64,000 nt of DNA from Shewanella sp. ANA-3 (lineage in GTDB: Bacteria; Pseudomonadota; Gammaproteobacteria; Enterobacterales; Shewanellaceae). The notes beneath the pieces are model-generated. The model saw nothing but the letters and a program-made list of their open reading frames with translations. It was not told where the DNA came from and did no database searches. The position numbers and the translations under genes were made by a program. The stretch covers positions 3,286,001 to 3,350,000 of the forward strand of contig NC_008577.1 of the NCBI RefSeq assembly GCF_000203935.1, read 5' to 3'. Shown here one piece after another: positions 1-9,044 of the stretch (the stretch's first letter is position 1; each line of letters starts with the position of its first letter).

Positions 1-748
1 ACAAATGTCTGAAAAAGCCACGGCCGGAGAATATCGCCTACAAGTCAGCCAGCCCTTGGTTGCTAGGGCCAACTATCTGGTCAACGTGAAGGAAAAAGGC
101 TCGCCCTATCAACTGAGCATCAAGGCGCCCAGCGCAATTGCGGCCGACGCCCAAACGCTTGGGGTAAAACTCGCCTTAAGCCAAAGCGATAATCAATTTG
201 CGCCTCAGGCCAAACTCAAACAAGCCGATGGCACAGAGCAAGCGCTGGCCATGGTGAAACAGGGGGATGAATGGCAGGCTTTAGTGCCCGCAGACTTGCC
301 CCTTGCCAGCAGCAATGCGGGGCTGAGTGAAATCGAAGTCACAGTCCAGACTCAGGTCGATGGCCGCCCAGTGCAGCGCACGGTGAAAACCGCCTTTAAG
401 TCCTATGTAAATTCGGCCAGCATCAAGCCCGAAGTATTGACCGTTTGGGACAAAGGCGTGCCGAATCAAGTCAACTTTGAGCTAAATGTCGCCGAGGCGG
501 GACGCTTTGGTTTAAGTGGCGTGCTCACGGGCACCAATACCGAGGGCCAAAAAGTGGCGATTATGCGCACCCAAGCGGCGACTTGGTTAACGCCCGAATC
601 CCCCAAACTCAAGCTGATGTTTGACCCAACACTTATCCAAGCATCCGGTCTGCAACCGCCCTTTGAACTCAACGAGCTAGAGCTGCAAGACCAAGGGCAA
701 ATGGCACGGTTAAGTTTTCAGGCTAACGCGCTGGTGCTTAGCCGCTAA
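1..748 (+). CDS. C-terminal part of a large beta-rich envelope-type protein (5' truncated)
   Basis: The reading frame is already open at base 2 and runs to a TAA at 746-748, so only about the last 248 residues are visible and the true start lies outside the window. The visible part is soluble and beta-strand rich, with alternating polar and hydrophobic stretches such as ANYLVNVKEKGSPYQLSIKA and ends FQANALVLSR. It shows no membrane segment, catalytic motif or lipobox. The pattern suggests Ig-like or beta-sandwich domains of an exported protein. The C-terminus of a von Willebrand A family protein (TIGR03503-like) is one possibility, but I cannot confirm this without the N-terminus. A strong terminator follows 53 bp downstream, so this is the last gene of its transcript. 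Confidence 0.6.
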   Translation, partial: QMSEKATAGEYRLQVSQPLVARANYLVNVKEKGSPYQLSIKAPSAIAADAQTLGVKLALSQSDNQFAPQAKLKQADGTEQALAMVKQGDEWQALVPADLPLASSNAGLSEIEVTVQTQVDGRPVQRTVKTAFKSYVNSASIKPEVLTVWDKGVPNQVNFELNVAEAGRFGLSGVLTGTNTEGQKVAIMRTQAATWLTPESPKLKLMFDPTLIQASGLQPPFELNELELQDQGQMARLSFQANALVLSR

Positions 749-801
749 TTTAGCAAGCGCACTATATTTTCTCTTTCCACTTCTCCCTTCCCAACCGTTT
801 T

Positions 802-828
802 GAGTGCCCACCCGGGCACTCTTTTTTT
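802..828 (+). terminator. Rho-independent terminator
   Basis: GAGTGCCC pairs with GGGCACTC (802-809 with 814-821) around a 4-nt loop ACCC, followed by seven T (822-828). It closes the transcript of the truncated gene that ends at 748. Confidence 0.88.
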
Positions 829-951
829 AGCTTGATGCAATCAGCCTCAGTTAAAGCCAGACAGAAAATCACCAGACAAATTCCCAACAAAGGTTTTCAA
901 AATGCCGCATGAGATCACAAATGAGTGATAAAGCAGGTGCCACAGGACGCA

Positions 952-972
952 ATATCGTCACAATGACGATAT
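952..972. repeat. 21-bp perfect inverted repeat (possible operator)
   Basis: ATATCGTCA (952-960) and its exact complement TGACGATAT (964-972) flank a 3-nt centre CAA. There is no T-run after it, so a protein-binding site is more likely than a terminator. It sits about 190 bp before the start at 1160. Confidence 0.55.
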
Positions 973-1030
973 AAAATTTACATTGATTACCGAAGGTTAT
1001 TCCTTTTAAATAACAAAGTGTCTAGGCATA

Positions 1031-1048
1031 ATGTCAATGTTTTGACAT
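1031..1048. repeat. Inverted repeat ATGTCAA-N4-TTGACAT
   Basis: Seven-bp arms (1031-1037 and 1042-1048) around TGTT. It lies about 110 bp before the start at 1160, where an operator would overlap or sit just above the promoter. Direct observation of symmetry; function inferred. Confidence 0.5.
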
Positions 1049-1159
1049 CATCCAAATTGATGACACTCAATGTACAAAACGCGCTACCTATAAAAATAAC
1101 AATGGCTAATGGCACCGCGATTCCCCCGCCTTAGTCGATGCTCAAGCAATGGAAATCCT

Positions 1160-4100
1160 ATGAGTGACAGCACATTTTTTTTTGGTGAATGGCAAGTCAA
1201 TCCCAGCGCCAACAGCCTGCTCCTTGGTAAACAAGTTAAACAACTTGAACCTAAGGCGATGGATGTGTTGTTGTTTCTCTGCCAAAACGCCGGTGAAGTG
1301 GTCAGCAGCGACGAAATTGTTAGCCATTGCTGGCCGGGGGTCGACACGGGCGACAATCCACTGCACAAGGTTATCAACCAGTTACGTCGCGCACTTGGCG
1401 ATAGCGCCACCGAATCCCGTTACATTGAGACCATTCGTAAACGTGGCTATCGCACCTTAGCCGAGGTTCGCTTTCCCGTTGGCCATGAAGCCAGCGCAAC
1501 ACCACAGGCTTGGCAAGGCGGCTCGCCGTTTCCAGGCCTGCAAGCCTACAGCGCCAACTATGCCGACGTATTCTTCGGCCGCAGCGAGCAAATTAGCACG
1601 CTGCTGAATCGCATTAGCCAACAAATCCAATTTGGCCGCGCCTTCTGCTTAATTTTAGGCCCGAGTGGTAGCGGTAAATCTTCCTTAATTAATGCCGGTG
1701 TTTTGCCTAACCTTATGGCCGCCAATGGCTTTAATGGCGTTGGGGTTGTGGCCTACAGCAGCCTCGATTTTGCCGATGTCAGCAAGGGACAACTGCTCAC
1801 CGATTTGGCCAGCGCCATGCTCGACTGGGAGCTAAATGACACCCCAGTATTTGAGGGAATGAGCGCCGATACGCTCGCCGCCAAGCTTGAACAAAATCCG
1901 CAGAGCATTGTCGATATATGTAAACAAAGCCTTAAAAATCAGACCTATGCTACACCACGCTTTGCCTTATTTATCGACCGATTAGAGGTCTTATTATCAT
2001 CGCCGCTGTTTAGCGATACCGAGCGCAGCGCCTTTATCGAGCTGTTAGAGCGTCTTGCTACTTCCCATGCAGTGTTAATTTTAAGTGCCTGTCGCAACGA
2101 CTTTTATCCGCTGCTAGTCAATTACCCCAGCCTGATGGCAGGCAAAGCGCGCGGCGCCCATTTCGACTTAGCGCCGCCCACTCGCACCGAGCTGTTGCAG
2201 ATGATCCGCCTGCCGGCCGTTGCCGCCAATTTAACCTGGGAAATCGATAACGACACCGCCATGCCGCTCGATGAAATGCTCTGTAGCGATGCCGCCAGCA
2301 ACCCAGATGCGCTGCCTATGCTGCAATACACCTTGCAGGCGCTGTATTTACAACGCAGCGACGATGACAAACTATTGGTCTCTGTATATCGCACCTTGGG
2401 CGGTATCGAAGGTGCTATCGGTAAAAATGCCGAGCAGGCCATCTCCCATTTAACCGAGGCCGAAAAAGCCAGTCTGCCACGGATTTTATCCCTGTTAGTC
2501 ACCCTGCGTGAGGATGAAAAATCCATCACCAGCCGCACCGCCCGCTGGTCGCAGTTGCAAAGCGCGGCCGAAACAGCCCTAGTGCAAGCCATGGTCGATA
2601 GCCGCTTATTTGTGTCCCATCTGCAAAATGGTGAGCCCTGTTTTAGCATCGCCCACGAAGCCCTGCTGCGCCGCTGGCCAAGGGCGACGGCGTGGATCAG
2701 CGAACATAACGACAGCCTTAGCATTAAGAGCCGACTACAGCATTTATCCCAGCGCTGGCTCAGCGAAGCCAAACACAGCGCCTATTTGCTGGCCGAGGGT
2801 AAACCTTTAAAAGAGGCCCAAAGCCTTAGGCAAAACCCCTTATTTGACTTAGACGAGCGGGAAACAGACTTTATTGCCGCCTCCAGCAAACGCGCCACTA
2901 TGCTGCGCTGGACGAGGCGCGTTACCGTCGCCCTGCTGTGCGTACTCACCTTAACCTCAGTCATTATGAGTGTTCGCAGTATCGAAGCCGAAAAGCTGGC
3001 CCAGCAAAAACGCCTCGCCGCTGAAGATCTGCTCGGGTTTATGGTGGGTGACTTCGCCGATAAAATGCGCGGCATCGGCCGGATGGACTTACTCGACGGG
3101 ATCAGCAATAAGGCATTGGAATATTTCACGGATTTCTCCAGCCAAGACGATGAGAAGTACTTAAGCTTCGACGCCCGCTTCCAGCATGGACAAACCTTAG
3201 AGGCCATGGGCGAAGTCGCCTATTCACGCAATAAAATCGATGAAGCCCGCAGCGCTCTACTCGCCGCACAGGAAAAAATGCTACCGCTGCTCGAATTGCA
3301 GCCCGAAAACTTAGCCCTGCTAAAAACCTTAGGCGCCAACGCCTTTTGGTTGGGTCAGCTTAAATATGATGTGAAAGATTGGGCGGCATCTCGCCCGTTC
3401 TTCGAGCAGTACTTAGCCTATAGCCAAACCATGTACACCCTAGCGCCAGAGGATAAAGATGCGCTGATGGAACTATCCTATGCCCATAACACCTTGGGCT
3501 CAGTGTCGATGAAGCAACAGGACTTTGCCAAGGCGCAGCAAGATTTTGAGGAATCATTACGATTAAAGCTATTGGCACTGGCCAAAGCCCCCGAAGATAG
3601 CCAACTAATTGCCGATGTGGCTAATACGCGTTCTTGGTTAGCGAGTGCGGCAGTGTCTTTGGGAGACATAAACACAGCAATATCCATCCATAAAGAGCTG
3701 CAACAAGAATTAGAGCTAGGTAATCATATTAAAAGTCCTTATTTGCTAGAAAAACTAAGTGGAAGCTACCAAACTCTCGCAGATTTGCTTAGTTATACTG
3801 AACATAAAGATGAAGCTCTTAATCAAGCAAAGTTAAACCTATCAACTGTTGAAGAAATACTAAGGCAAGATCCCCAAAATGACATATGGAAAACATTGAG
3901 ATATTACTCTGTTTTCCAAGTAATCAGATTAAGTAACTCTTCAACTGAGCAAACTCCAGAGAACAAAATTAGCGTACTTGAAGCTTCGATGTCTGCAGAT
4001 AAAAATCTTAATGAAACTCAAAAAAAGTCTGAGGTATGGGCTAACTTTTACTTATCGTCATCTTATTTCCTCATGAACTCTGGAAAATATAAAGATGCAA

Positions 4101-4351
4101 AAACTTACGCAGAAAAAGCATACGAGTCGTATCTAACATTATCAAAGAATTTTTCGCAAAATATGGCTTTCGAACTCAATTTAGCAGAAAGTGAGTTACT
4201 AATTTCTGAGAACAACGAATACCCTATTGAAATTACTAATTCATTTTGCCACAAAGCAAATGAACGCATTAAAAAACTAATGGAATTAAATAAAGAACCA
4301 AAGTATAAACTCTTATTTGAGCGTTCTATTAATTGTACACATGCACAATGA
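1160..4351 (+). CDS. Membrane-bound winged-helix / STAND ATPase / TPR transcriptional regulator
   Basis: I choose the ATG at 1160 (GGAAA just upstream; 1063 aa) over 1109, because the OmpR/CadC-type winged helix starts at once (FFFGEWQVNP, ending YIETIRKRGYRTL, residues about 5-105). A STAND-type NTPase follows (nSTAND1-like; SPFPGLQAY, FFGR, P-loop GPSGSGKSS near residue 167, Walker B-like LFIDRLEVLL near 266). One membrane helix lies near residues 585-605 (VTVALLCVLTLTSVIMS). TPR-like helical repeats fill the rest. The likely topology is cytoplasmic DNA-binding and ATPase parts with a periplasmic TPR sensor, as in ToxR/CadC proteins but with an added ATPase switch. Base composition falls sharply after about 3660: the line at 2101 is 60% GC and the line at 3721 is 33% GC. 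The sensor tail may therefore have been exchanged. Target genes are unknown; the neighbour at 4388 is the first candidate. Confidence 0.85.
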   Translation: MSDSTFFFGEWQVNPSANSLLLGKQVKQLEPKAMDVLLFLCQNAGEVVSSDEIVSHCWPGVDTGDNPLHKVINQLRRALGDSATESRYIETIRKRGYRTLAEVRFPVGHEASATPQAWQGGSPFPGLQAYSANYADVFFGRSEQISTLLNRISQQIQFGRAFCLILGPSGSGKSSLINAGVLPNLMAANGFNGVGVVAYSSLDFADVSKGQLLTDLASAMLDWELNDTPVFEGMSADTLAAKLEQNPQSIVDICKQSLKNQTYATPRFALFIDRLEVLLSSPLFSDTERSAFIELLERLATSHAVLILSACRNDFYPLLVNYPSLMAGKARGAHFDLAPPTRTELLQMIRLPAVAANLTWEIDNDTAMPLDEMLCSDAASNPDALPMLQYTLQALYLQRSDDDKLLVSVYRTLGGIEGAIGKNAEQAISHLTEAEKASLPRILSLLVTLREDEKSITSRTARWSQLQSAAETALVQAMVDSRLFVSHLQNGEPCFSIAHEALLRRWPRATAWISEHNDSLSIKSRLQHLSQRWLSEAKHSAYLLAEGKPLKEAQSLRQNPLFDLDERETDFIAASSKRATMLRWTRRVTVALLCVLTLTSVIMSVRSIEAEKLAQQKRLAAEDLLGFMVGDFADKMRGIGRMDLLDGISNKALEYFTDFSSQDDEKYLSFDARFQHGQTLEAMGEVAYSRNKIDEARSALLAAQEKMLPLLELQPENLALLKTLGANAFWLGQLKYDVKDWAASRPFFEQYLAYSQTMYTLAPEDKDALMELSYAHNTLGSVSMKQQDFAKAQQDFEESLRLKLLALAKAPEDSQLIADVANTRSWLASAAVSLGDINTAISIHKELQQELELGNHIKSPYLLEKLSGSYQTLADLLSYTEHKDEALNQAKLNLSTVEEILRQDPQNDIWKTLRYYSVFQVIRLSNSSTEQTPENKISVLEASMSADKNLNETQKKSEVWANFYLSSSYFLMNSGKYKDAKTYAEKAYESYLTLSKNFSQNMAFELNLAESELLISENNEYPIEITNSFCHKANERIKKLMELNKEPKYKLLFERSINCTHAQ

Positions 4352-4387
4352 CGCTATTCTATAACAACACAATGAAAGGAAATAAAC

Positions 4388-4765
4388 ATGTTCGTACCAC
4401 AAGGTCTTGCTCAATTTATTAAAGTCAATGTCACCCTAGAAAATGGTGAACCTGTATTTATCTATACCGATGCAAACGGTCAGCAGTGCCCAGGTGATGT
4501 CACCATCACTCAAGCTGGAACTGTAACCTATTTACTCAATGACCAAACCGGTAAAGGCTTAAAATTTGTCGGTGTGGGTTTTGTTACTCCGTTTGATGAA
4601 ATTGTCGATGCAGTGACCATTAGCAGCGATGGTATGTTAGTGCAACTTGTTGACCTCGATAGAACCCCAGGAAACACTAAGTTCCAATTTGTACTGAGCA
4701 ATACCACCAATACTCTGTTGGTATTAAGTCCTGATCCTGAAATTACTAACCGCCCACAAAACTAA
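4388..4765 (+). CDS. Small DP-EP family-like protein of unknown function
   Basis: 125 aa, with a good AAGGAAA ribosome site ending 7-8 bases before ATG. There is no signal peptide or membrane helix. The sequence is beta-rich ([60 protein letters not shown]) and looks like one compact beta-sandwich. I associate it, from memory, with the DP-EP family, whose members have no known activity. It starts 36 bp after the STAND regulator stops and a terminator follows it, so the two genes probably share a transcript. It could be a ligand, effector or regulated output of that regulator, but nothing in the sequence shows which. Confidence 0.6.
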   Translation: MFVPQGLAQFIKVNVTLENGEPVFIYTDANGQQCPGDVTITQAGTVTYLLNDQTGKGLKFVGVGFVTPFDEIVDAVTISSDGMLVQLVDLDRTPGNTKFQFVLSNTTNTLLVLSPDPEITNRPQN

Positions 4766-4777
4766 TCTTTGTTGAAA

Positions 4778-4800
4778 GGGACTGCTGAGCAGTCCCCTTT
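4778..4800 (+). terminator. Rho-independent terminator
   Basis: GGGACTGC (4778-4785), loop TGA, GCAGTCCC (4789-4796), then CTTTT. It ends the regulator/DP-EP transcript. Confidence 0.8.
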
Positions 4801-5097
4801 TCCCCTTCCTGTCCCCCTCTGCTTGCCACAGCCAAACGTCTTAGCTAGCCAATTCCCTCCACTTTTAACCAATCCTTCTTTGCAAATTTGCGCATTATTT
4901 CACCTTCATACGACATTAATCGCAGCGAATCGACGTGAAGATTGCCCTAAATCATTCGGAAGATAATTTTTTATTCATTTATAAACAACAAGTTAAACCA
5001 GAAGATAAGCAGAAGGTATCTTTTCTTCCGCCAGAATAAAGTCATCCTCAGAAAAGCGCCTAGCGCAGATGATTAAAGTTCACGGAGAAAGATAACA
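4801..5097. other. Intergenic region before the PAS-GGDEF gene
   Basis: About 300 bp after the terminator with no credible gene. It becomes AT-rich after about 4965 (TTTTTTATTCATTTATAAACAAC), where a promoter for the gene at 5098 is likely. A GGAGAAAGA ribosome site lies at 5083-5091. No strong dyad or repeat was seen. Confidence 0.5.
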
Positions 5098-6117
5098 ATG
5101 ACAAACTCACCGAAACTGGCACGCCAACAACCCGCCTTATCCATTGTCGATGATGCTGCATTGGCCGCAACTCAGCATGCAAAGGCTGCCGAGCTACCGC
5201 TGAACTTTTTCGAGCATTCTTCCCTCGAGACCATTGAACTCTTTATTCAACATTTAACCGAGCCAGTGATCCTAGTGAATGCCAACGGCTTTATCCGTTC
5301 GTGCAATCAACGTAGTGCCGAGCTGCTCGATTGCCCGCAGGCGAGTTTAAAGGGCCAAGACTGGCGCAATTTTTTGACCGAACATCATCAAGCGCGCTAC
5401 GACAATCTCCTGAGTCACGATGTGCAACTAGGCACCAATTGTGGTCACCCCGTGCAGCACCCTGCGCAGGAAACCACGCTGATCTGCGCCTCTGGCAAAG
5501 CCAAAGATGTTGAGTTGTCTATCTCTTATATTCCTAGCCATGAACCTGTGTTTGTGATGGTGATGCACGATTTAACTCAACATAAGGCGGAAAACCTCAA
5601 GCTGCGTAAATTGGCCGCCACCGACTCCCTCACCCAACTGGCGAACCGTCGCTATTTTGATGAAATGCTGCAACAGCAATGGGAAGAATGCACCGCCAAA
5701 CTGCGTCCCATCAGCGTAGTCATTATCGATGTGGATTATTTTAAGGTGTTTAATGACCAGTTTGGTCATATCCAAGGTGATGAATGCCTTAGAAAAATCG
5801 CCAAAGTGATCGCCAATATTGTGCCTATCGACATCGGTCTTGCGGCCCGTTACGGCGGCGAAGAGTTTGCGCTGATCCTGCCTAATCACAATGCCAAAAT
5901 GGCGCTGACCATAGCGCAAAAAATTCAGCAAGAGATTAATGATATTCGCTTTACTGACCAAGGACTTAGGGATTATGTCTCGATAAGCGCCAGCCAAGGG
6001 ATTGCCAGTGAAGTTAATGGCCAGTTCCGTACTTCACTCGCCATGGTGTGCGCCGCCGATACCGCGCTTTACCGCGCCAAGGCCGATGGTCGTGACCGGA
6101 TAAACGCCTCACTGTAG
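5098..6117 (+). CDS. PAS-GGDEF diguanylate cyclase
   Basis: 339 aa. A PAS-like sensor lies at about residues 50-160 ([20 protein letters not shown], with DLTQHK at its end). It is followed by a GGDEF domain starting at [20 protein letters not shown] and ending [12 protein letters not shown]. The active-site loop reads RYGGEEF, a catalytically competent form, so it should make cyclic di-GMP from two GTP. The inhibitory RxxD site normally five residues before the loop is absent (the sequence there is IDIGLAARY), so product feedback through that site is not expected. There is no membrane helix, so the PAS domain probably senses an internal signal. GGAGAAAGATAACA precedes the ATG. The next gene starts 60 bp after it on the same strand and may be cotranscribed. 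Confidence 0.9.
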   Translation: MTNSPKLARQQPALSIVDDAALAATQHAKAAELPLNFFEHSSLETIELFIQHLTEPVILVNANGFIRSCNQRSAELLDCPQASLKGQDWRNFLTEHHQARYDNLLSHDVQLGTNCGHPVQHPAQETTLICASGKAKDVELSISYIPSHEPVFVMVMHDLTQHKAENLKLRKLAATDSLTQLANRRYFDEMLQQQWEECTAKLRPISVVIIDVDYFKVFNDQFGHIQGDECLRKIAKVIANIVPIDIGLAARYGGEEFALILPNHNAKMALTIAQKIQQEINDIRFTDQGLRDYVSISASQGIASEVNGQFRTSLAMVCAADTALYRAKADGRDRINASL

Positions 6118-6177
6118 GCAGTGGTGATTGCAGCGTAAGCAATCGTAAGGGAATGAAATTAAACAAGGATGTTGCCC

Positions 6178-8868
6178 ATGAAAACGCCGAATACACCCCA
6201 TAACACTTCGGATACCTCGACTAACTCTGTGGCTCAAGTACAGGGTCAAGAGACAGCAGCCTCAATGAATTCACTTTCCTTAACGCCATTTTCTCTCAGT
6301 CAGACCCTAGATGTGTTTACCTTCCAAGCTTGGGTTAACACTCAACAGGGCGGGACGGTATTTCAATATTGCGACCAAGCCAATACTCCCTGCTTTATGG
6401 TGCAAATAACGCCACTTGGGCATATCGATATTCGAGTAAACAGCCAGTTATTACAGATTGACACTATATCCACCTTAGGCGGCTTAAATGATGGTTATTG
6501 GCATTTATTATCCATCACCTATCAATACCATGAATTAAGCTGTTTTATCGATGGCGATCAAATCCATTTACAGCAACATACAACGCCCTTAACGGATGAG
6601 GCTAAATTAAAAACCGAAAAACAGACTACTGCGACTTTCGATGGGGAAATCGTTAATATTAATTTGATTGAAGCCTGTTTAACTGACACTGAAATTTTAG
6701 ATTGTTATTTACATCCACAGCAGCAAGCGGCGCTGATTGACAGCAACTTATATATTTATCCCAAACAACATTCAAAGCAGACTCTCAACTTAATGCCAGC
6801 GCAATTAGCAAGACAGGAAGTCATGCTGATTATTTTTAATGATACCGAATATAACTTTAGTAAGCAGAACTTAAACAGCAATAACTTTAACAAGCAGCTA
6901 CCGAGTATTATCCCCGCCCATGAACGCTGCGCATATATGATTGAATCCAGCAGTGATAACTGGCCACATTTTATTTATAAGGCGAACTATCAAGCCAAAG
7001 AAAGTACCGATATCAAACTGAGCTTTGATATTTTAAAATCCCTCACCCCCCATCGCTCACAGATTGATTTACAGCTGAGTAATGAGCTGGAATTTGATTG
7101 CTTTATCAGCCAATCAACTTCGAACCGATTAACGGCCGAGATCCGTATCAGCGAAAATGTGGTCACCCGCCAAGCCAAGCATTTTATGCGCTTTATTAAC
7201 GAAGTGCGCAGCCACATTGCCAGCGACAATATCATTACCGATGGCCAGTATTATGCAGAGCAGGATTTTTGGGTAAGCACGGGACAACAGATGCTGGCCT
7301 ACGAAAACGCCTGCCAACTGTTTAATCGCCGCCTGCAAAAAAGGCCCCTCGCCATCATCAAATGCCGCACCAGCCAAGAGGTCAAGCTGGTCTACAAGAC
7401 GGCGGTCGATTATCACTTAGCCATTAGTGTGCGTTCCAGCGGCCATGATCACGAAGGGGAAAGTGGCGAGACCAATAGCATAGTGATCGACCTCTCCTTG
7501 ATGAACAGCATCGAACTCGACCCCATCAGCGGCATTGTCGCCGTTGGGCCAGGTTGCACTATGCAAGCTTTAACCAGTTATCTGGCGCAAAAGGGCTTAA
7601 TGCTGCCCCACAGCACCAGCGCCTCCCATGCCTTAGCGGGTTTTATTATGGGCGGAGGTTGGGGACCTTGGTGCCGTAAATACGGCATGTGCTGCGAAAG
7701 CTTAGTGCAGGCAGAAATCGTGTTGGGCGTAGGTGAAACCCAAGTGGTGTCGGCGGCCAATAAGCCCGAACTCCTCTGGGCGCTCAAAGGGGGAGGCGGT
7801 TTAAGCTACGGTATTGTCACTCGTTTTTTTATTCAAACTTTTGCTCTGCCCCCAAGCCTGCTGAAATTTGAACTAGAATGGAACCCGTATCAGCAGGATA
7901 GCCAACAGCTACGAGAAACCACCCCGACCCTAAGATTATTGGAGCGTTGGGAGCAGATTATTCTGGCCGATAATCTGCCTTGTTTGTTGGGCACCAATCT
8001 TAAAATCCAAGCCAAACCCACCGTTTTGCCAGGGGTAAAACCGCCATTAAACACTGGCGTGCAGGATCCTCAAGAGGCCAAACATAACTGCATTATGTAC
8101 GGCTATTGGGAGGGGAATCCTGCGAGCCTTGCGCACTTTATCAAGACCCAGTTTAGTGAGGTCGGCTTAAAACCCAAAAGAGTGCAAATGGCGGCCATGG
8201 GCGGATTAAGCCAATCCTATGGCGATGAATTGATGGAGAGCTGGAACCGCGAAGCCATTCGGGATTTACAACCCGTCTTAAACCATAGAATGGCCGAATT
8301 GATTAATGATACGGATATACAGCTGTATGAAAATCAGCGCCAACATTCGCAGGATTTGCTCAAGCCCGCGCCCCATAGGGTGACATCGCGCTTGGCCCAT
8401 GCACAGGGGCTAAAACAGGGGCATATCGCGCTTATCGACAGCCTCACCTCATCACAACTGATTGATGGCAATCGGCAATTAGGCTTGTTTACCTATGTCA
8501 CCCTAAGCGCCATTGCCGGTGATTTTTATCGCACACTTGGTGAAGTGCAAAAAAGCCAGAGCGCCTTCCCCTACAAGGAGCAGGCCTACATTATTCAGTA
8601 TCAAGCATGGTGGAATAGCGAACTCCAAGAGCAAGCCTTAATGCAGGTTAACTCTGTGTATCCCCGAGTGAATAAGGCGCTCGACTGGATAGACACCTGC
8701 CGCGATGCCTGCATTGCCAATAGCTCTGGCGCCTTTATCAGCTTTAAGGACAATACCATCCCGACCGCACGCTACTTTGGGCAAAATTACCAAATGTTGC
8801 AGCAGGTTAAAGCCAGTTATTGTCAAGATCCCTTAAATCATTTTCGCTCACGCAAATCCATTGTGTAG
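6178..8868 (+). CDS. FAD-linked oxidase fused to a LamG-like and an unknown beta domain
   Basis: I place the start at 6178 (896 aa) because AAGGA ends 8 bases before that ATG. The N-terminus (about 32-175) looks like a LamG/concanavalin-type jelly roll (FTFQAWVNTQQGGTVFQYCD, GYWHLLSITYQ, FIDGDQ). Residues about 210-310 form an unassigned beta-rich domain (VMLIIFNDTEYNF, PSIIPAHERCAYMIE, WPHFIYKANY). Residues about 385 to the end are a VAO/PCMH FAD-binding oxidoreductase: PLAIIKCRTSQEV, RSSGHDHEGES with the His near 423 that can bind FAD covalently, GFIMGGGWGPWCRKYGMCCE, LLWALKGGGGLSYGIVT, and a C-terminal BBE-type segment NHFRSRKSI. The second, cysteinyl FAD link of berberine-bridge enzymes is not evident. 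Relatives oxidise sugars or alcohols using oxygen. I see no signal peptide. The substrate is unknown; sugar binding by LamG would fit a carbohydrate oxidase. Confidence 0.8.
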   Translation: MKTPNTPHNTSDTSTNSVAQVQGQETAASMNSLSLTPFSLSQTLDVFTFQAWVNTQQGGTVFQYCDQANTPCFMVQITPLGHIDIRVNSQLLQIDTISTLGGLNDGYWHLLSITYQYHELSCFIDGDQIHLQQHTTPLTDEAKLKTEKQTTATFDGEIVNINLIEACLTDTEILDCYLHPQQQAALIDSNLYIYPKQHSKQTLNLMPAQLARQEVMLIIFNDTEYNFSKQNLNSNNFNKQLPSIIPAHERCAYMIESSSDNWPHFIYKANYQAKESTDIKLSFDILKSLTPHRSQIDLQLSNELEFDCFISQSTSNRLTAEIRISENVVTRQAKHFMRFINEVRSHIASDNIITDGQYYAEQDFWVSTGQQMLAYENACQLFNRRLQKRPLAIIKCRTSQEVKLVYKTAVDYHLAISVRSSGHDHEGESGETNSIVIDLSLMNSIELDPISGIVAVGPGCTMQALTSYLAQKGLMLPHSTSASHALAGFIMGGGWGPWCRKYGMCCESLVQAEIVLGVGETQVVSAANKPELLWALKGGGGLSYGIVTRFFIQTFALPPSLLKFELEWNPYQQDSQQLRETTPTLRLLERWEQIILADNLPCLLGTNLKIQAKPTVLPGVKPPLNTGVQDPQEAKHNCIMYGYWEGNPASLAHFIKTQFSEVGLKPKRVQMAAMGGLSQSYGDELMESWNREAIRDLQPVLNHRMAELINDTDIQLYENQRQHSQDLLKPAPHRVTSRLAHAQGLKQGHIALIDSLTSSQLIDGNRQLGLFTYVTLSAIAGDFYRTLGEVQKSQSAFPYKEQAYIIQYQAWWNSELQEQALMQVNSVYPRVNKALDWIDTCRDACIANSSGAFISFKDNTIPTARYFGQNYQMLQQVKASYCQDPLNHFRSRKSIV

Positions 8869-9044
8869 CAGAGGATTGATGGCTTGCTAGCGCAGTCAAC
8901 TCATCAATCTCTGCTGATGTGGGGCGGTCAGCATCTTTGCAACACCACGCCAACACGGCGTTCGCAATAGCGCTCGCCTAGGCGGCATTTTTAAGGCAAA
9001 CTCAGCTTCCTTCGTCGTTGAATTATTTGCATTAAAGGTGATAC

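Larger units (their letters stand above)
829..1159. promoter_or_regulatory. Palindrome-rich leader upstream of the STAND regulator gene
   Basis: This stretch has no convincing gene. It is AT-rich and holds two clear inverted repeats, at 952-972 and 1031-1048. A weaker pair follows at 1046-1050 (CATCA) and 1058-1062 (TGATG). It must contain the promoter of the regulator gene starting at 1160. Its dyads are candidate operators for autoregulation, which is an inference from position and symmetry only. Confidence 0.5.

Noticed and set aside
2122..2772. Long minus-strand frame of 216 codons inside the STAND regulator gene
   Set aside because: It is antisense to clear wHTH/STAND coding sequence, is rich in Ser, Arg and Leu as expected of a shadow frame, and has no motif.
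5572..5997. Minus-strand frame within the PAS-GGDEF gene
   Set aside because: It lies opposite a complete GGDEF domain and has no ribosome site or motif.
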